NCBI GenBank assembly: GCA_910579655.1
Contig: CAJTVE010000027.1
Location: forward strand, 1-37,008
From: an uncultured Allobaculum sp.
Lineage (GTDB): Bacteria > Bacillota_I > Bacilli_A > Erysipelotrichales > Erysipelotrichaceae
DNA: 37,008 bases
Direction: 5' to 3'
The notes under the pieces were generated by a model. That model was given only the letters and a program-made list of their open reading frames with translations. It had not been told where the DNA came from and made no database searches. Numbering within the stretch: position 1 is the stretch's first letter; every line of letters begins with the position of its first letter. The translations under genes and the position numbers were made by a program. Positions 7,860 through 15,845 of this stretch are shown here, in pieces.

Positions 7860-8744
7860 ATGGCTTTGACCAAGAAAACACTCATTACTCTGCTTGCCGC
7901 CAGTCTTTGGTTAGGCGGCTGCCATTTATTGCCATTAAAAGCCGTTGATGAATCCTACGCCGATCTGGCAGAGAAAATCCCAGACCAGCAGTCTTTGACA
8001 GCGAATGCCTCAACAGAAAAGGGACTGCTGTATCGGCTGATGAGTTCCTGCGCGCTGCAAAGCGCAAAAGAGGAATTTGAAAGCCCGGCAGTCATTGTCA
8101 ACTATCGAACGCTGCAAGGACACTGGACCATCATCTTTAAGGAAGAAAACGCTTTATATGAGATTACCCTGATGGAGGACTACTTAAATGGCGGAATTGG
8201 CTGGTGTTATGTTGCCCAAACCAGAAATGGCCGCCGGACGCAGGTGAATATGGGCCGAAATCAGGGAACGATCTATCACGTTGGAAGCAGCTTTGAGAGA
8301 GATTCTGAGTTTGGAGACGATTTTAATGCGCAGATTCAAAGTGATGTTGAGGCAGTCTTGTCTTTGGACTCATTTCTGCTTCTTCGCGAATTTCCAGACT
8401 ATTTTGACGTCTGGGAGAATGCCAGATCTGATGTTCATCGCCAGTATGCCTGGAAAGTGAAAGATCGTGAAGCCTTGTCCGATGCCATCAGCAATTCCCG
8501 TTATGTTAAACTTGGAAATACCATCCCGCCTGATTGTGTGGGCACGTTTACCGTCGTTTCAAGCGGGGCTGTCATCGAGTGGAGCAATACAGATTTTGAA
8601 GGAAGACAGAACGTTGGGGCGATTCGAGTTCTTGAAGGGATGAATACACAGTTCTGGATTGATTTCTTTAATCAACCGCTTCCTCAGGAAGAAAGCGAAG
8701 TGGATCTGGCTGGTGCATGGCCGGAGAATCTGCCTGCCTTCTAG
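7860..8744 (+). CDS. Putative lipoprotein of unknown function
   Basis: The protein has 294 residues. The N-terminus (MALTKKTLITLLAASLWLGG then Cys21) is a type II signal peptide with lipobox LGGC, so it should be lipid-anchored on the outer face of the membrane. The mature part is soluble, mixed alpha/beta and acidic. I recognise no domain in it. AAAAAGGAGAA precedes the ATG, supporting this start. It is transcribed alone between rqcH and the pst operon, converging on pstB. A hairpin within the pstB 3' end (8983-9016) could be its terminator. A link to phosphate uptake is possible from position only. Confidence 0.75.
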   Translation: MALTKKTLITLLAASLWLGGCHLLPLKAVDESYADLAEKIPDQQSLTANASTEKGLLYRLMSSCALQSAKEEFESPAVIVNYRTLQGHWTIIFKEENALYEITLMEDYLNGGIGWCYVAQTRNGRRTQVNMGRNQGTIYHVGSSFERDSEFGDDFNAQIQSDVEAVLSLDSFLLLREFPDYFDVWENARSDVHRQYAWKVKDREALSDAISNSRYVKLGNTIPPDCVGTFTVVSSGAVIEWSNTDFEGRQNVGAIRVLEGMNTQFWIDFFNQPLPQEESEVDLAGAWPENLPAF

Positions 8745-8978
8745 AATTTGAAAGGACTCAAAAGAGAAACCGGATTGGAAAGATCAGACTGGAAAGTCAA
8801 AGCAGAAAAAAAGGATACGTTGAAGTATCCAGTATCTTGCTTATTCATCTGCCGCAAAGTTTCATGAGCAATCGAATTTTTATCCAGAGGATAGACCAGT
8901 CAAAGAGCTGATCTGAGCTGAAAAAAGAGGATCTGCTTTGATTGCCAGATGGTATCAATTCCAAATAATAATAAACAA

Positions 8979-9737
8979 TCAGCCAAAGACGCCAGTGATA
9001 TAGTCTTTGGTTTTTTGCATAGCAGGATTGGTAAATAATGTTTTCGAGTCAGCGTATTCAATCAGATCGCCTTGATAAAAGAAAGCTGTCTGATCGGCAA
9101 TCCGCATTGCCTGCTGAAGGTTATGGGTGACGATGATAATTGTATAGTGTTTCTTCAGTTCCAGGCAGAGTTCTTCAATTTTCGCGGTTGAAATTGGATC
9201 CAGTGCGCTGGTTGGCTCGTCCATCAGCAGAATTTCCGGCTCGGCCGCCAGAGCTCTGGCGATGCATAAGCGCTGCTGCTGCCCGCCGGAAAGAGATAAG
9301 GCGGATTTTTTCAGATCGTCCTTGACTTCTTCATACAGAGAAGCCTGTTTGAGTGCTTCGATCACGATGGCTTCCAGTCTTGCTTTATTTTTTTCGCCAT
9401 GCGTTCGCGGACCATAGGCGACATTATCAAAAATGCTCATCGGAAATGGATTGGGTTTCTGAAAGACCATGCCAACGCGTTTGCGAAGAGCATTGAGGTT
9501 TACATTTCCATTTATATTTTTTTGATCCAGCAATATTTCTCCCTCAACTTTACAGCCCGCAATCAGATCATTCATTCGATTTAGGCAGCGCAGAAAAGTA
9601 GATTTTCCACATCCGCTTGGGCCGATCAGGGCGGTGACAGAATATTCAGGAATTTCCATCGAAACTTTATGAAGAGCAGGCTTACCGTTGTAGCTGACCT
9701 GAACGTCATGAGCCTGTAAAATGTTTGGATTCATCAT
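8979..9737 (-). CDS. pstB: Phosphate ABC transporter ATP-binding protein PstB
   Basis: The protein has 252 residues. Walker A is GPSGCGKST at 39-47. The signature LSGGQQQRLCIARALA and Walker B EILLMDEPTSALD follow. The PstB-specific DPISTAKIEELCLELKKHYTIIIVTHN stretch identifies the subfamily. It powers the PstSCAB importer for inorganic phosphate. Its ATG overlaps the pstA stop (TGATG), so the two are coupled, and AAAGGA lies just upstream. No phoU follows; the next gene is convergent. Confidence 0.96.
   Translation of the reverse strand: MMNPNILQAHDVQVSYNGKPALHKVSMEIPEYSVTALIGPSGCGKSTFLRCLNRMNDLIAGCKVEGEILLDQKNINGNVNLNALRKRVGMVFQKPNPFPMSIFDNVAYGPRTHGEKNKARLEAIVIEALKQASLYEEVKDDLKKSALSLSGGQQQRLCIARALAAEPEILLMDEPTSALDPISTAKIEELCLELKKHYTIIIVTHNLQQAMRIADQTAFFYQGDLIEYADSKTLFTNPAMQKTKDYITGVFG
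8983..9016 (+). terminator. Plus-strand intrinsic terminator inside the pstB 3' end
   Basis: CCAAAGAC (8983-8990) pairs perfectly with GTCTTTGG (9003-9010) over a 12-nt loop, followed by six T on the plus strand. It would end transcription of the lipoprotein gene. On the minus strand it encodes the last residues of PstB. Confidence 0.65.
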
Positions 9738-10678
9738 CAGTGTCCTTTCGTCATTTTTCTTTGAATCAGTTTCTGAGCCAGGTTCGTCAATATGCAGAAG
9801 ACTAACAGCACCACAGCTACCGCATTGGCCTGATGGATATACAGACCTTCATTGAGAAGCTTGTACAGATGAACGGAAAGAGTGGCTCCTGGATCGAGCA
9901 GATTGAAGGACGCTTTGGCAAGCGTTCCTGAAGTGTAGATCAACGCAGCTGATTCTCCTAAAATTCGACCTGAGGCCAGCAGAATTCCGGAAAAGATACC
10001 GCTGGCCGCCTGGGGCAGAACAACTTTGAAAATTGTCTGCACCCGGCCGGCTCCCAATGCAAAACTGGCTTCACGCATGGATGTCGGTACGGCATGCAGG
10101 GCTTCCTGAGCAGTTCGCAGAATCAAAGGCAGCACCAGAATGGCCAGGGTCAAAATTCCGGAAAGCAAGGACAGTCCGAGGTGAAGAGCGTAGCCAAACA
10201 ACAGCATGCCAAACAGACCAAAGACAATAGAGGGAATTCCAGCCAGCGTCTGGGCAGTGATGGAAACCAGATCCACGAATTTTGAACCAGGTCTGGCATA
10301 TTCTTCCAGATAGATGGCCGCCCCAATGCCAACTGGCAAAGCAATCACCAGAGTAGCCGCAATCATCAGTATCGTGTTGAGGATGGCCGGCATCATCGAT
10401 ACATTTTCGGTGGTATAGGTCCAGGAAAACAGATCTGCTTTCAGCCATGGAATCCCATTGACCAGAATGTAAAGGATCAGTCCAGCCAGAATGATGATGG
10501 AACAAAAAGCAGCCAGAGAACAGAGGATTCGTAAAGCCAGCCCAATGCGATCCGTCTTCTTTTTAAACAGATCAGCGCCAGACCGGGTGCGCGATTTGGA
10601 AACAGGCAGGAAGGCGGGCTGCGTGATGACAGTTGTCGGCAATAAAGGTTTCATATTGACTTTGATTCTCCTTGTCAT
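9737..10678 (-). CDS. pstA: Phosphate ABC transporter permease PstA
   Basis: The protein has 313 residues. A cytoplasmic N-terminal extension of about 45 residues is followed by about six membrane helices. The EAA-type loop contacting PstB is EALHAVPTSMREASFALGAGRVQTIFKVVLP. GIPSIVFGLFG is the typical PstA/PstC segment. It forms the channel with PstC. Its start overlaps the pstC stop by 4 nt (ATGA) and its stop overlaps the pstB start. Confidence 0.94.
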   Translation of the reverse strand: MTRRIKVNMKPLLPTTVITQPAFLPVSKSRTRSGADLFKKKTDRIGLALRILCSLAAFCSIIILAGLILYILVNGIPWLKADLFSWTYTTENVSMMPAILNTILMIAATLVIALPVGIGAAIYLEEYARPGSKFVDLVSITAQTLAGIPSIVFGLFGMLLFGYALHLGLSLLSGILTLAILVLPLILRTAQEALHAVPTSMREASFALGAGRVQTIFKVVLPQAASGIFSGILLASGRILGESAALIYTSGTLAKASFNLLDPGATLSVHLYKLLNEGLYIHQANAVAVVLLVFCILTNLAQKLIQRKMTKGH

Positions 10679-11529
10679 CCCTTTTGATGACGAGTTTTAA
10701 AAAATCCGATATTCATGATCAGAATCAGAATAAACAGGACGGTGCCCATCGCAATCAGCGCCTGGCGGTGCAGTCCGGATGCATAGGACATTTCCAGTAC
10801 GATTCCTGTGGTCAGAGTTCTGACCGGGGAAAGGATACTGGTGGGCAGAATGGCTGCATTTCCAGCCACCATGATGACGGCCATGGTTTCTCCGATCGCC
10901 CGGCTGATACCTAAAACGATGGCGGTTCCAATTCCGCGGGCAGCCGCGGGCACGCAGACAAAAAAGACAGTATGGTCATGCCCGGCGCCCAGAGCCCGGC
11001 TGGCTTCATAGAAGGAAGGATCAATGCTTTGCAGGGCGTTTTCGCTGACGGACACAATTGTTGGCAAAATCATGATGGCCAAAAGCAGGGAAGCACAAAG
11101 AATCCCTTTGCCGCTCGATCCAACAAAGACTTTTTGCATCCATCCCACCAGAACGACCAGACCAAAAAATCCAAAGACAATACTTGGAATCCCAGCCAGA
11201 AGATCAATTGCTGACTTGAAAGGGCCATAAAGTTTTTTCGGGCAATAGTAAGCCAGGTAAATTGCTGTAAGGACCCCAAGCGGGACACCAAAGAGGGCGG
11301 CTCCCAGTCCCAGACAGATGGAGCCAACGATCATGGCAAATATTCCATATTGTCCTTGCGAAGGGGACCAGTCTGTCGAAAACAGGAAGTTCAGCGGGCC
11401 GATTTCCACGATGGCCGGCAGTCCATTGGCAAACAGAAACCAGCAGATCAGTGCCACACTCAAAATGCAAAGAGCAGCGCATCCGGCAAACAGAAGCTGT
11501 AACCAGGTCTCTTTTCGATTCGATTCCAT
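10675..11529 (-). CDS. pstC: Phosphate ABC transporter permease PstC
   Basis: The protein has 284 residues and about six membrane helices. GIPSIVFGFFGLVVLV and the EAA loop ALQSIDPSFYEASRALGAGHDHTVFFVCVPAA are diagnostic. The ATG begins only 2 nt after the pstS TAG, and a GGAG inside the pstS 3' end serves as ribosome binding site. It pairs with PstA in the membrane. Confidence 0.94.
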   Translation of the reverse strand: MESNRKETWLQLLFAGCAALCILSVALICWFLFANGLPAIVEIGPLNFLFSTDWSPSQGQYGIFAMIVGSICLGLGAALFGVPLGVLTAIYLAYYCPKKLYGPFKSAIDLLAGIPSIVFGFFGLVVLVGWMQKVFVGSSGKGILCASLLLAIMILPTIVSVSENALQSIDPSFYEASRALGAGHDHTVFFVCVPAAARGIGTAIVLGISRAIGETMAVIMVAGNAAILPTSILSPVRTLTTGIVLEMSYASGLHRQALIAMGTVLFILILIMNIGFFKTRHQKG

Positions 11530-11531
11530 AG

Positions 11532-12401
11532 CTAGTTCAGGGCGCTCCAGTCCGTAATGGCCCCGGAATAAATTTCTTGAACCTGACTTTTGCTTAATCC
11601 GTCCACCGGATTATCCTGGCTGACAATCAGGGCGATTCCATCCTGAGCGATTGGTGTGCTGGTTAAAGACTGGCTTTTCTCTTCATCGTTCAGCTGCCGC
11701 GAGAGCATTCCAAGATCATAGACACCTTGGGCGGTTGAACTTGCTCCAGTCGAAGAATCAGTCTGTAAAACAGAAATTTCTGCCTGGTCGTTTTGTTTCT
11801 GGTATTCTTCAGCCAGCTTTTCCATCACTGGCGTGACCGAAGAGGATCCGCCGACACTCAGGGAGCCGCTGATTCCCGCGTTGGCCCACTCACCCAAGTC
11901 ACCAGCAGGCACATAGCCTGCATCCGCAATAATTTTCTGCCCCTGCGAGCTTAGAATGAAGGCTTTAAAATCATCAGCCAGAGCGTTCTGGACTCCTTCT
12001 TTTTGGGCAATCAGAAACGGACGGCTGATAGAATAAGTTCCATCAGTGATGGTTTCAACACTGGGTTTTACGCCGTCAATGGCTAAGGCTTTGACATTGT
12101 CATTGAGACTGCCCAGCGAAATATAGCCGATTGCGTTTGGATTCTGGCTGACGGTGGCCATCATGACTGCGGTTGAATTGGTGATTTCAGCATCAGGAAC
12201 GATCAGATTCTGACCCTCTTTTTCCAGCTGGAACAATTCGCTGAAAGCCGATCGGGTTCCGCTGCCCTCTTCCCGGCTCAATACAGAAATTGTACTGGCT
12301 GAAGAAGAAGCCGGCTGGGACTGGCTGCAGCCGCTAAGCATCATCACTAAGGCAGCGGCCCCAAGTTTTTGAAGAGTTGTTTTTCTGGATTTCATGTTCA
12401 T
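11532..12401 (-). CDS. pstS: Phosphate-binding lipoprotein PstS, apparently circularly permuted
   Basis: The protein has 289 residues with a signal peptide and lipobox LSGC (Cys25), so it is a membrane-tethered substrate-binding subunit. It is first in pstS-pstC-pstA-pstB. The conserved PstS blocks are all present but in swapped order. SREEGSGTR (42-50), NSTAV (75-79), NAIGYISLGSL (89-99), ISRPFL (125-130) and GQKIIADAGYVP (154-165) come first. After a short linker (166-178) come SLSVGGSSSVTPVMEKLAEEY (180-200), DSSTGASS (215-222), GMLSRQLNDEE (231-241), DGIALIV (254-260) and ITDWSALN (282-289). In the family the second set is N-terminal and leads directly into SREEGSGTR. The protein ends exactly at that junction, and pstC begins 2 nt later, so this is not a truncated reading. 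The phosphate-contacting segments all remain. The likely origin is tandem duplication followed by loss of the outer halves. Confidence 0.88.
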   Translation of the reverse strand: MNMKSRKTTLQKLGAAALVMMLSGCSQSQPASSSASTISVLSREEGSGTRSAFSELFQLEKEGQNLIVPDAEITNSTAVMMATVSQNPNAIGYISLGSLNDNVKALAIDGVKPSVETITDGTYSISRPFLIAQKEGVQNALADDFKAFILSSQGQKIIADAGYVPAGDLGEWANAGISGSLSVGGSSSVTPVMEKLAEEYQKQNDQAEISVLQTDSSTGASSTAQGVYDLGMLSRQLNDEEKSQSLTSTPIAQDGIALIVSQDNPVDGLSKSQVQEIYSGAITDWSALN

Positions 12402-12420
12402 ACCTCGTTTTCACGCGGCC

Positions 12421-12484
12421 AGTATAGAAGATTGATGTTAATCCTGAAGACAGATTTGGTAAGAAACTGGAAAAAGTTCGGTAA
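12421..12484 (-). promoter_or_regulatory. pst promoter with PhoP-box-like direct repeats
   Basis: Read on the minus strand, three hexamers TTACCG (12484-12479), TTTCCA (12473-12468) and TTACCA (12462-12457) are spaced exactly 11 bp apart, leaving 5-bp gaps. This is the layout of Gram-positive PhoP boxes (TTAACA-like repeats every ~11 bp). A -10-like TATACT lies at 12426-12421, about 20 nt before the pstS ATG. The match is to architecture more than to exact consensus. Confidence 0.6.
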
Positions 12485-12723
12485 AAAATTTGCATAGTCA
12501 GAAAAGAAAGATGTGAAATTTCTAAACCTGGTCAAAAGAACGCCGCTGCAAAAGAAGAGTGCTATTATATAATTTTTAAACTACGCGTGACAAACCAGAG
12601 TTTTGGATGACTTCAGCCAATGGCCAAAAATCTTCAGAAAACGGCTGGTGGCTGATCGATGAGCAGTCAGCAGATGAACGCAAGGCATCAAGAATTGCTT
12701 TCCAGCTGGCTTCTGGAATCATT

Positions 12724-12753
12724 TTGGATGCATTCCAGTTAAACTGTTAGTAT
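12724..12753 (+). promoter_or_regulatory. Candidate gmk promoter
   Basis: TTGGAT (12724-12729) and TAGTAT (12748-12753) are separated by 18 bp. The -10 box is preceded by TGT, giving an extended TG-n form. It lies 50 nt before the gmk ATG. Confidence 0.45.
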
Positions 12754-12803
12754 CCAACCCAAGTTGAAACAACCCGTTTTGTTCAGAAAAGGAGTCTGTG
12801 TTT

Positions 12804-13370
12804 ATGAGTGAACCAAAAATTATTGTTTTAAGCGGCCCAAGTGGCGTCGGAAAGGGAACAATCCGGAAAATGCTGGATCTTGATGCCCTGAATCTAGTCA
12901 ATTCGGTCAGCTGGACTACCCGAGATCCCCGGCCTGAAGACATCGAAGGCGTAACGTATCACTTCGTCAGCCAGGATGAATTCCAGAAAAATATTGACGA
13001 AGATGGCTTTGTTGAATATGCCGGCTATACCAACAATGCTTATGGAACGCCTAAAAAACAGCTGGAAGACTGGATGGCCCAGGGAAAAAATGTCCTGCTG
13101 GAAATTGAAGTGAATGGCGCTAAGCAGGTGATGGAAAAATATCCTGAAGCTGTTTCGATTTTCCTGGTGCCCCCAACGATGGAAGACCTCAGAAAACGTC
13201 TGATCGGCCGCAAGTCTGAAGATGAAGCCAAGATTCAGGCAAGACTTGCAGCCGCGCAAAAGGAATTAGACCAGAAAGACAACTATCAGTACCAGGTGGT
13301 CAATGATGATGCCAACCGTGCCGCCACAGAAGTCGCGAAGATTATTCAAAGCTGCACTTCTGGCAAGTAA
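12804..13370 (+). CDS. gmk: Guanylate kinase
   Basis: It converts GMP to GDP with ATP. The P-loop is SGPSGVGKGT near the N-terminus; SWTTRDPRPEDIEGVTYHFV is the GMP-binding region. ATG 12804 is preferred because GGAG at 12791-12794 is 9 nt away. The GTG at 12798 is in frame but only 3 nt from that site. This gives 188 residues. In many Bacillota gmk is followed by rpoZ; no rpoZ can be recognised here, and rimP follows after a 237-nt gap. Confidence 0.95.
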   Translation: MSEPKIIVLSGPSGVGKGTIRKMLDLDALNLVNSVSWTTRDPRPEDIEGVTYHFVSQDEFQKNIDEDGFVEYAGYTNNAYGTPKKQLEDWMAQGKNVLLEIEVNGAKQVMEKYPEAVSIFLVPPTMEDLRKRLIGRKSEDEAKIQARLAAAQKELDQKDNYQYQVVNDDANRAATEVAKIIQSCTSGK

Positions 13371-13529
13371 TGGATCCATATCTTTGACCAACTCGCAGGC
13401 GGCCTGCAAGCCAATAAAGAAAGCCGCCAAGGTAAAAGAGAAATCAAACTTTCAATTCAGAATCATCCGGTTGTCCTCGCTTGATGGAGAATTGAACAGG
13501 TGCTAAACTGATTTCAGAATCAATCCTGA

Positions 13530-13584
13530 GGGAGCGGGGGTCCGCTCCCTTAGATTTTGTCTGGAGAATGAAAAACTCATTCTC
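13530..13584 (+). promoter_or_regulatory. Two consecutive stem-loops in the rimP-nusA leader
   Basis: Hairpin 1: GGGAGCGG (13530-13537) pairs with CCGCTCCC (13542-13549) over a 4-nt loop, followed by a weak TTAGATTTT tract, so it may terminate or attenuate. Hairpin 2: GAGAATGA (13564-13571) pairs perfectly with TCATTCTC (13577-13584). Both lie just before the rimP ribosome binding site (AAGGAG). Confidence 0.55.
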
Positions 13585-13607
13585 GCTAAGGTTTATAAGG
13601 AGTATAA

Positions 13608-14066
13608 ATGGAGAATCTGAAAACCTGGATCGAACCACTGCTCGAAGCACAGGGCTGTTCTTTGTATGATCTCGAATGGGATACAAAGATGAAACCTCCA
13701 GTTTTACGCGTCATGATCGATCGCGAAGATGGCGGTGTAGATCTTGATTTATGTGCAGCCTGCTCGGAAGAGATTTCCAAGCGTCTCGATGAAACCGATG
13801 AAATTCCACAGGAATATATGCTTGAAGTCTGCAGTCCGGGAGCTGAGCGTGAACTGAGAACTGAAAAACAGATCGAGGCTCAAGTTGGCAAGTATGTCAC
13901 AGTCAAAATGAAAGAGCCAGTTGACGGCTTTCATGAAGTTCTTGCCAAACTCGATGAAGTCAGCCCAGAAGCTTTAAAATTAAGCTTCTTTATCAAAGGA
14001 CGCCCAAAGAAACTGAGCGTGGATCGAACCAATATTGCGCTGATTAAAAGTGCAGTCAAAGTGTAA
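13608..14066 (+). CDS. rimP: Ribosome maturation factor RimP
   Basis: The protein has 152 residues. It starts MENLKTWIEPLLEAQGCSLYDLEW and contains PVLRVMIDREDGGVDLDLCAACSEEISKRLD and EYMLEVCSPGAERELRTEKQ, the two hallmark blocks of the RimP (YlxS/DUF150) family. It assists 30S maturation. It is the first gene of a rimP-nusA-ylxR-ylxQ-infB-rbfA run, a conserved Bacillota operon. AAGGAG lies 7 nt before the ATG. Confidence 0.94.
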   Translation: MENLKTWIEPLLEAQGCSLYDLEWDTKMKPPVLRVMIDREDGGVDLDLCAACSEEISKRLDETDEIPQEYMLEVCSPGAERELRTEKQIEAQVGKYVTVKMKEPVDGFHEVLAKLDEVSPEALKLSFFIKGRPKKLSVDRTNIALIKSAVKV

Positions 14067-14084
14067 AAAACAACAGAGGAAAAT

Positions 14085-15845
14085 ATGCCTAAAAAAGGAA
14101 CTAACAACACAAAAAAGAAAAATGATAACGCCCAGGCAGCGTTTCTCAACCTTCATAACTTTCGCAACCTGCCTAAGGAAGTCGTAGAAGAAGCCCTGTC
14201 TGAAGCCATCGAAAAAGCCTATCGCAAACGCAATGATCTTGATGATGCCCGCATTAAAACGGTTTTTGATACGGATGGCCGCATTAAAGCTTACCGTTTG
14301 TGGGATGTCGTAGAAACCGTTGAATTCCCGGACTATCAGCTCGATGTGGATGAAGCCAAAGACATCACGCCAAATCCAAAAGTGGGAGATGTTCTGGAAG
14401 AAGAAACGGATATTGACAACTTTGTCCGTGGTGATATTTCGACTGTAAAAAGCGTTATGCTTCAGAAGATCAAGGAAGCCGAAAAGAAAGAAATCATCGA
14501 CAAGTATTCGGACAAAGTCGGCGATATGGTCACTGGTAAAGTTGAATCTGTTGAAAACAAGTTTGTCATGGTCCGTTTAGGCGGAACTCCAGATGGCAAG
14601 CTGCAGCCTGGTGCTACGGATGCCGTCATGCGCAAATCTGACCAGATTCCAACTGAAACCTATCAAGAAGGAGAAATGATCAAGGTCATCATCTCCAAAG
14701 TCGATAAAGAATCCAAAGGATCAATCGTGATGGTCAGCCGTGCTGACAACGATATGATCAAGCGTCTGTTTGAAAAAGAAGTCCCGGAAATCTACCAGGG
14801 AACAATCGAAATCAAAGCCATTGCCCGCGATCCAGGCCAGCGTGCAAAAATGGCTGTTGTTTCCAAACGCGAAAATATCGACCCGATCGGTGCCTGCATT
14901 GGCCAGGGCGGTATGCGCGTGCGCGCTATTTCTGAAGAGTTGAAGGGTGAAAAAATCGATATCTTCAAATGGTCTGATGATATTCAGGAACTCGTGAAAA
15001 ACGCACTCTCTCCAGCTCAGGGAGTTGAAATTTTCTTAGCGGAAGATGCTGGCGACAAACTGCCTTCTGACAAGAACCCGCGCCGCCCTATGAAAGATGG
15101 AAGAGTCCGCGAAGATCAGCGCAAAACGCTGGTGGCCGCTGTTCCCAATAATCAGCTGTCCTTAGCGATCGGTAAAAAAGGTCAGAACGCAAAGCTGGCT
15201 TATAAATTAACCGGTCATCGAATCGATATTCGCTCTCAGGAAGAACTGGATGAACTTGGTCTTGACTGGCGCTCTCTTGTCGAAAAGATGCATAACGAAT
15301 ACGAAGAAAAGAAAGCCCAGGAACATGCCTATAAACAGGCTCAGCGAATTGAAGAACTCAAAAACACTTCTGGCCAGACGGCTGTGATGCCGCATCTGAG
15401 CGAACTCGAATCGGATGAAGTCTTTGAAGATGAAGCCCTGAAGCAGACTGCTCCGACAAAAGAAGCAGTTCCAGCAGCCGGCGCTCCAAAATCTGAAAAT
15501 GCTCAGGATCTTGAAGAGGCAGCCCGTATTGCCAAGGAAAATCGTCGTTCTCTTGCAGAAAGACGCACCAACTACGTTTTTAAATTTGAAACCGTAGAGC
15601 CTGCCAAAGCAGAACCTTCTGCTCCAGCCCGCCCTTCCAAATCTTATCGTTCTAAAGACGACAACAAGAAGGAAGAACGCCGCTTTGAAAAGAAGAAACC
15701 TGCCTTCAATACGATGCATCCAATCTATACGGAAGATGAACTCGAGGAGATCGAAAATAACGAACTCGAAGAAGAAATGAACGCTTCCTGGAATGAAGAC
15801 ATCGACTACGAAGAATACGATTCTTACTACGACGATGAATATTAG
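14085..15845 (+). CDS. nusA: Transcription factor NusA with a long acidic C-terminal tail
   Basis: The protein has 586 residues. The N-terminal RNA-polymerase-binding domain has EALSEAIEKAYRKR. The S1 domain starts near GDMVTGKVESVENKFVMVRLGG. The two KH domains contain GACIGQGGMRVRAI and LSLAIGKKGQNAKLAYKLTGHRIDI. NusA modulates pausing, termination and antitermination. Many Gram-positive NusA proteins end soon after KH2. Here about 170 further residues follow: a charged, low-complexity stretch ending in an Asp/Glu/Tyr-rich tail (DIDYEEYDSYYDDEY). This tail is probably disordered and could be an interaction or autoinhibitory element. AGAGGAAA precedes the ATG. Confidence 0.95.
   Translation: MPKKGTNNTKKKNDNAQAAFLNLHNFRNLPKEVVEEALSEAIEKAYRKRNDLDDARIKTVFDTDGRIKAYRLWDVVETVEFPDYQLDVDEAKDITPNPKVGDVLEEETDIDNFVRGDISTVKSVMLQKIKEAEKKEIIDKYSDKVGDMVTGKVESVENKFVMVRLGGTPDGKLQPGATDAVMRKSDQIPTETYQEGEMIKVIISKVDKESKGSIVMVSRADNDMIKRLFEKEVPEIYQGTIEIKAIARDPGQRAKMAVVSKRENIDPIGACIGQGGMRVRAISEELKGEKIDIFKWSDDIQELVKNALSPAQGVEIFLAEDAGDKLPSDKNPRRPMKDGRVREDQRKTLVAAVPNNQLSLAIGKKGQNAKLAYKLTGHRIDIRSQEELDELGLDWRSLVEKMHNEYEEKKAQEHAYKQAQRIEELKNTSGQTAVMPHLSELESDEVFEDEALKQTAPTKEAVPAAGAPKSENAQDLEEAARIAKENRRSLAERRTNYVFKFETVEPAKAEPSAPARPSKSYRSKDDNKKEERRFEKKKPAFNTMHPIYTEDELEEIENNELEEEMNASWNEDIDYEEYDSYYDDEY

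Larger units (their letters stand above)
12402..12803. other. 402-bp gap between pstS and gmk
   Basis: It holds the minus-strand pst promoter (12421-12484) and a plus-strand candidate promoter for gmk (12724-12753). A 47-codon open frame (12607-12750) lies in between but has no convincing ribosome binding site or family match, so it is not called as a gene. Confidence 0.55.

Noticed and set aside
12607..12750. A 47-codon frame containing NGWWLIDEQSA, similar to the NGWLIDKQKSA end of the IscB fragment
   Set aside because: The similarity covers about ten residues only, nucleotides are not alike, there is no right-end hairpin and no ribosome binding site. Chance is the simplest explanation.
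13371..13500. rpoZ (omega subunit) expected after gmk
   Set aside because: The frames after the gmk stop give only short peptides with no omega-subunit signature; the one reaching 13506 runs inside gmk for most of its length.
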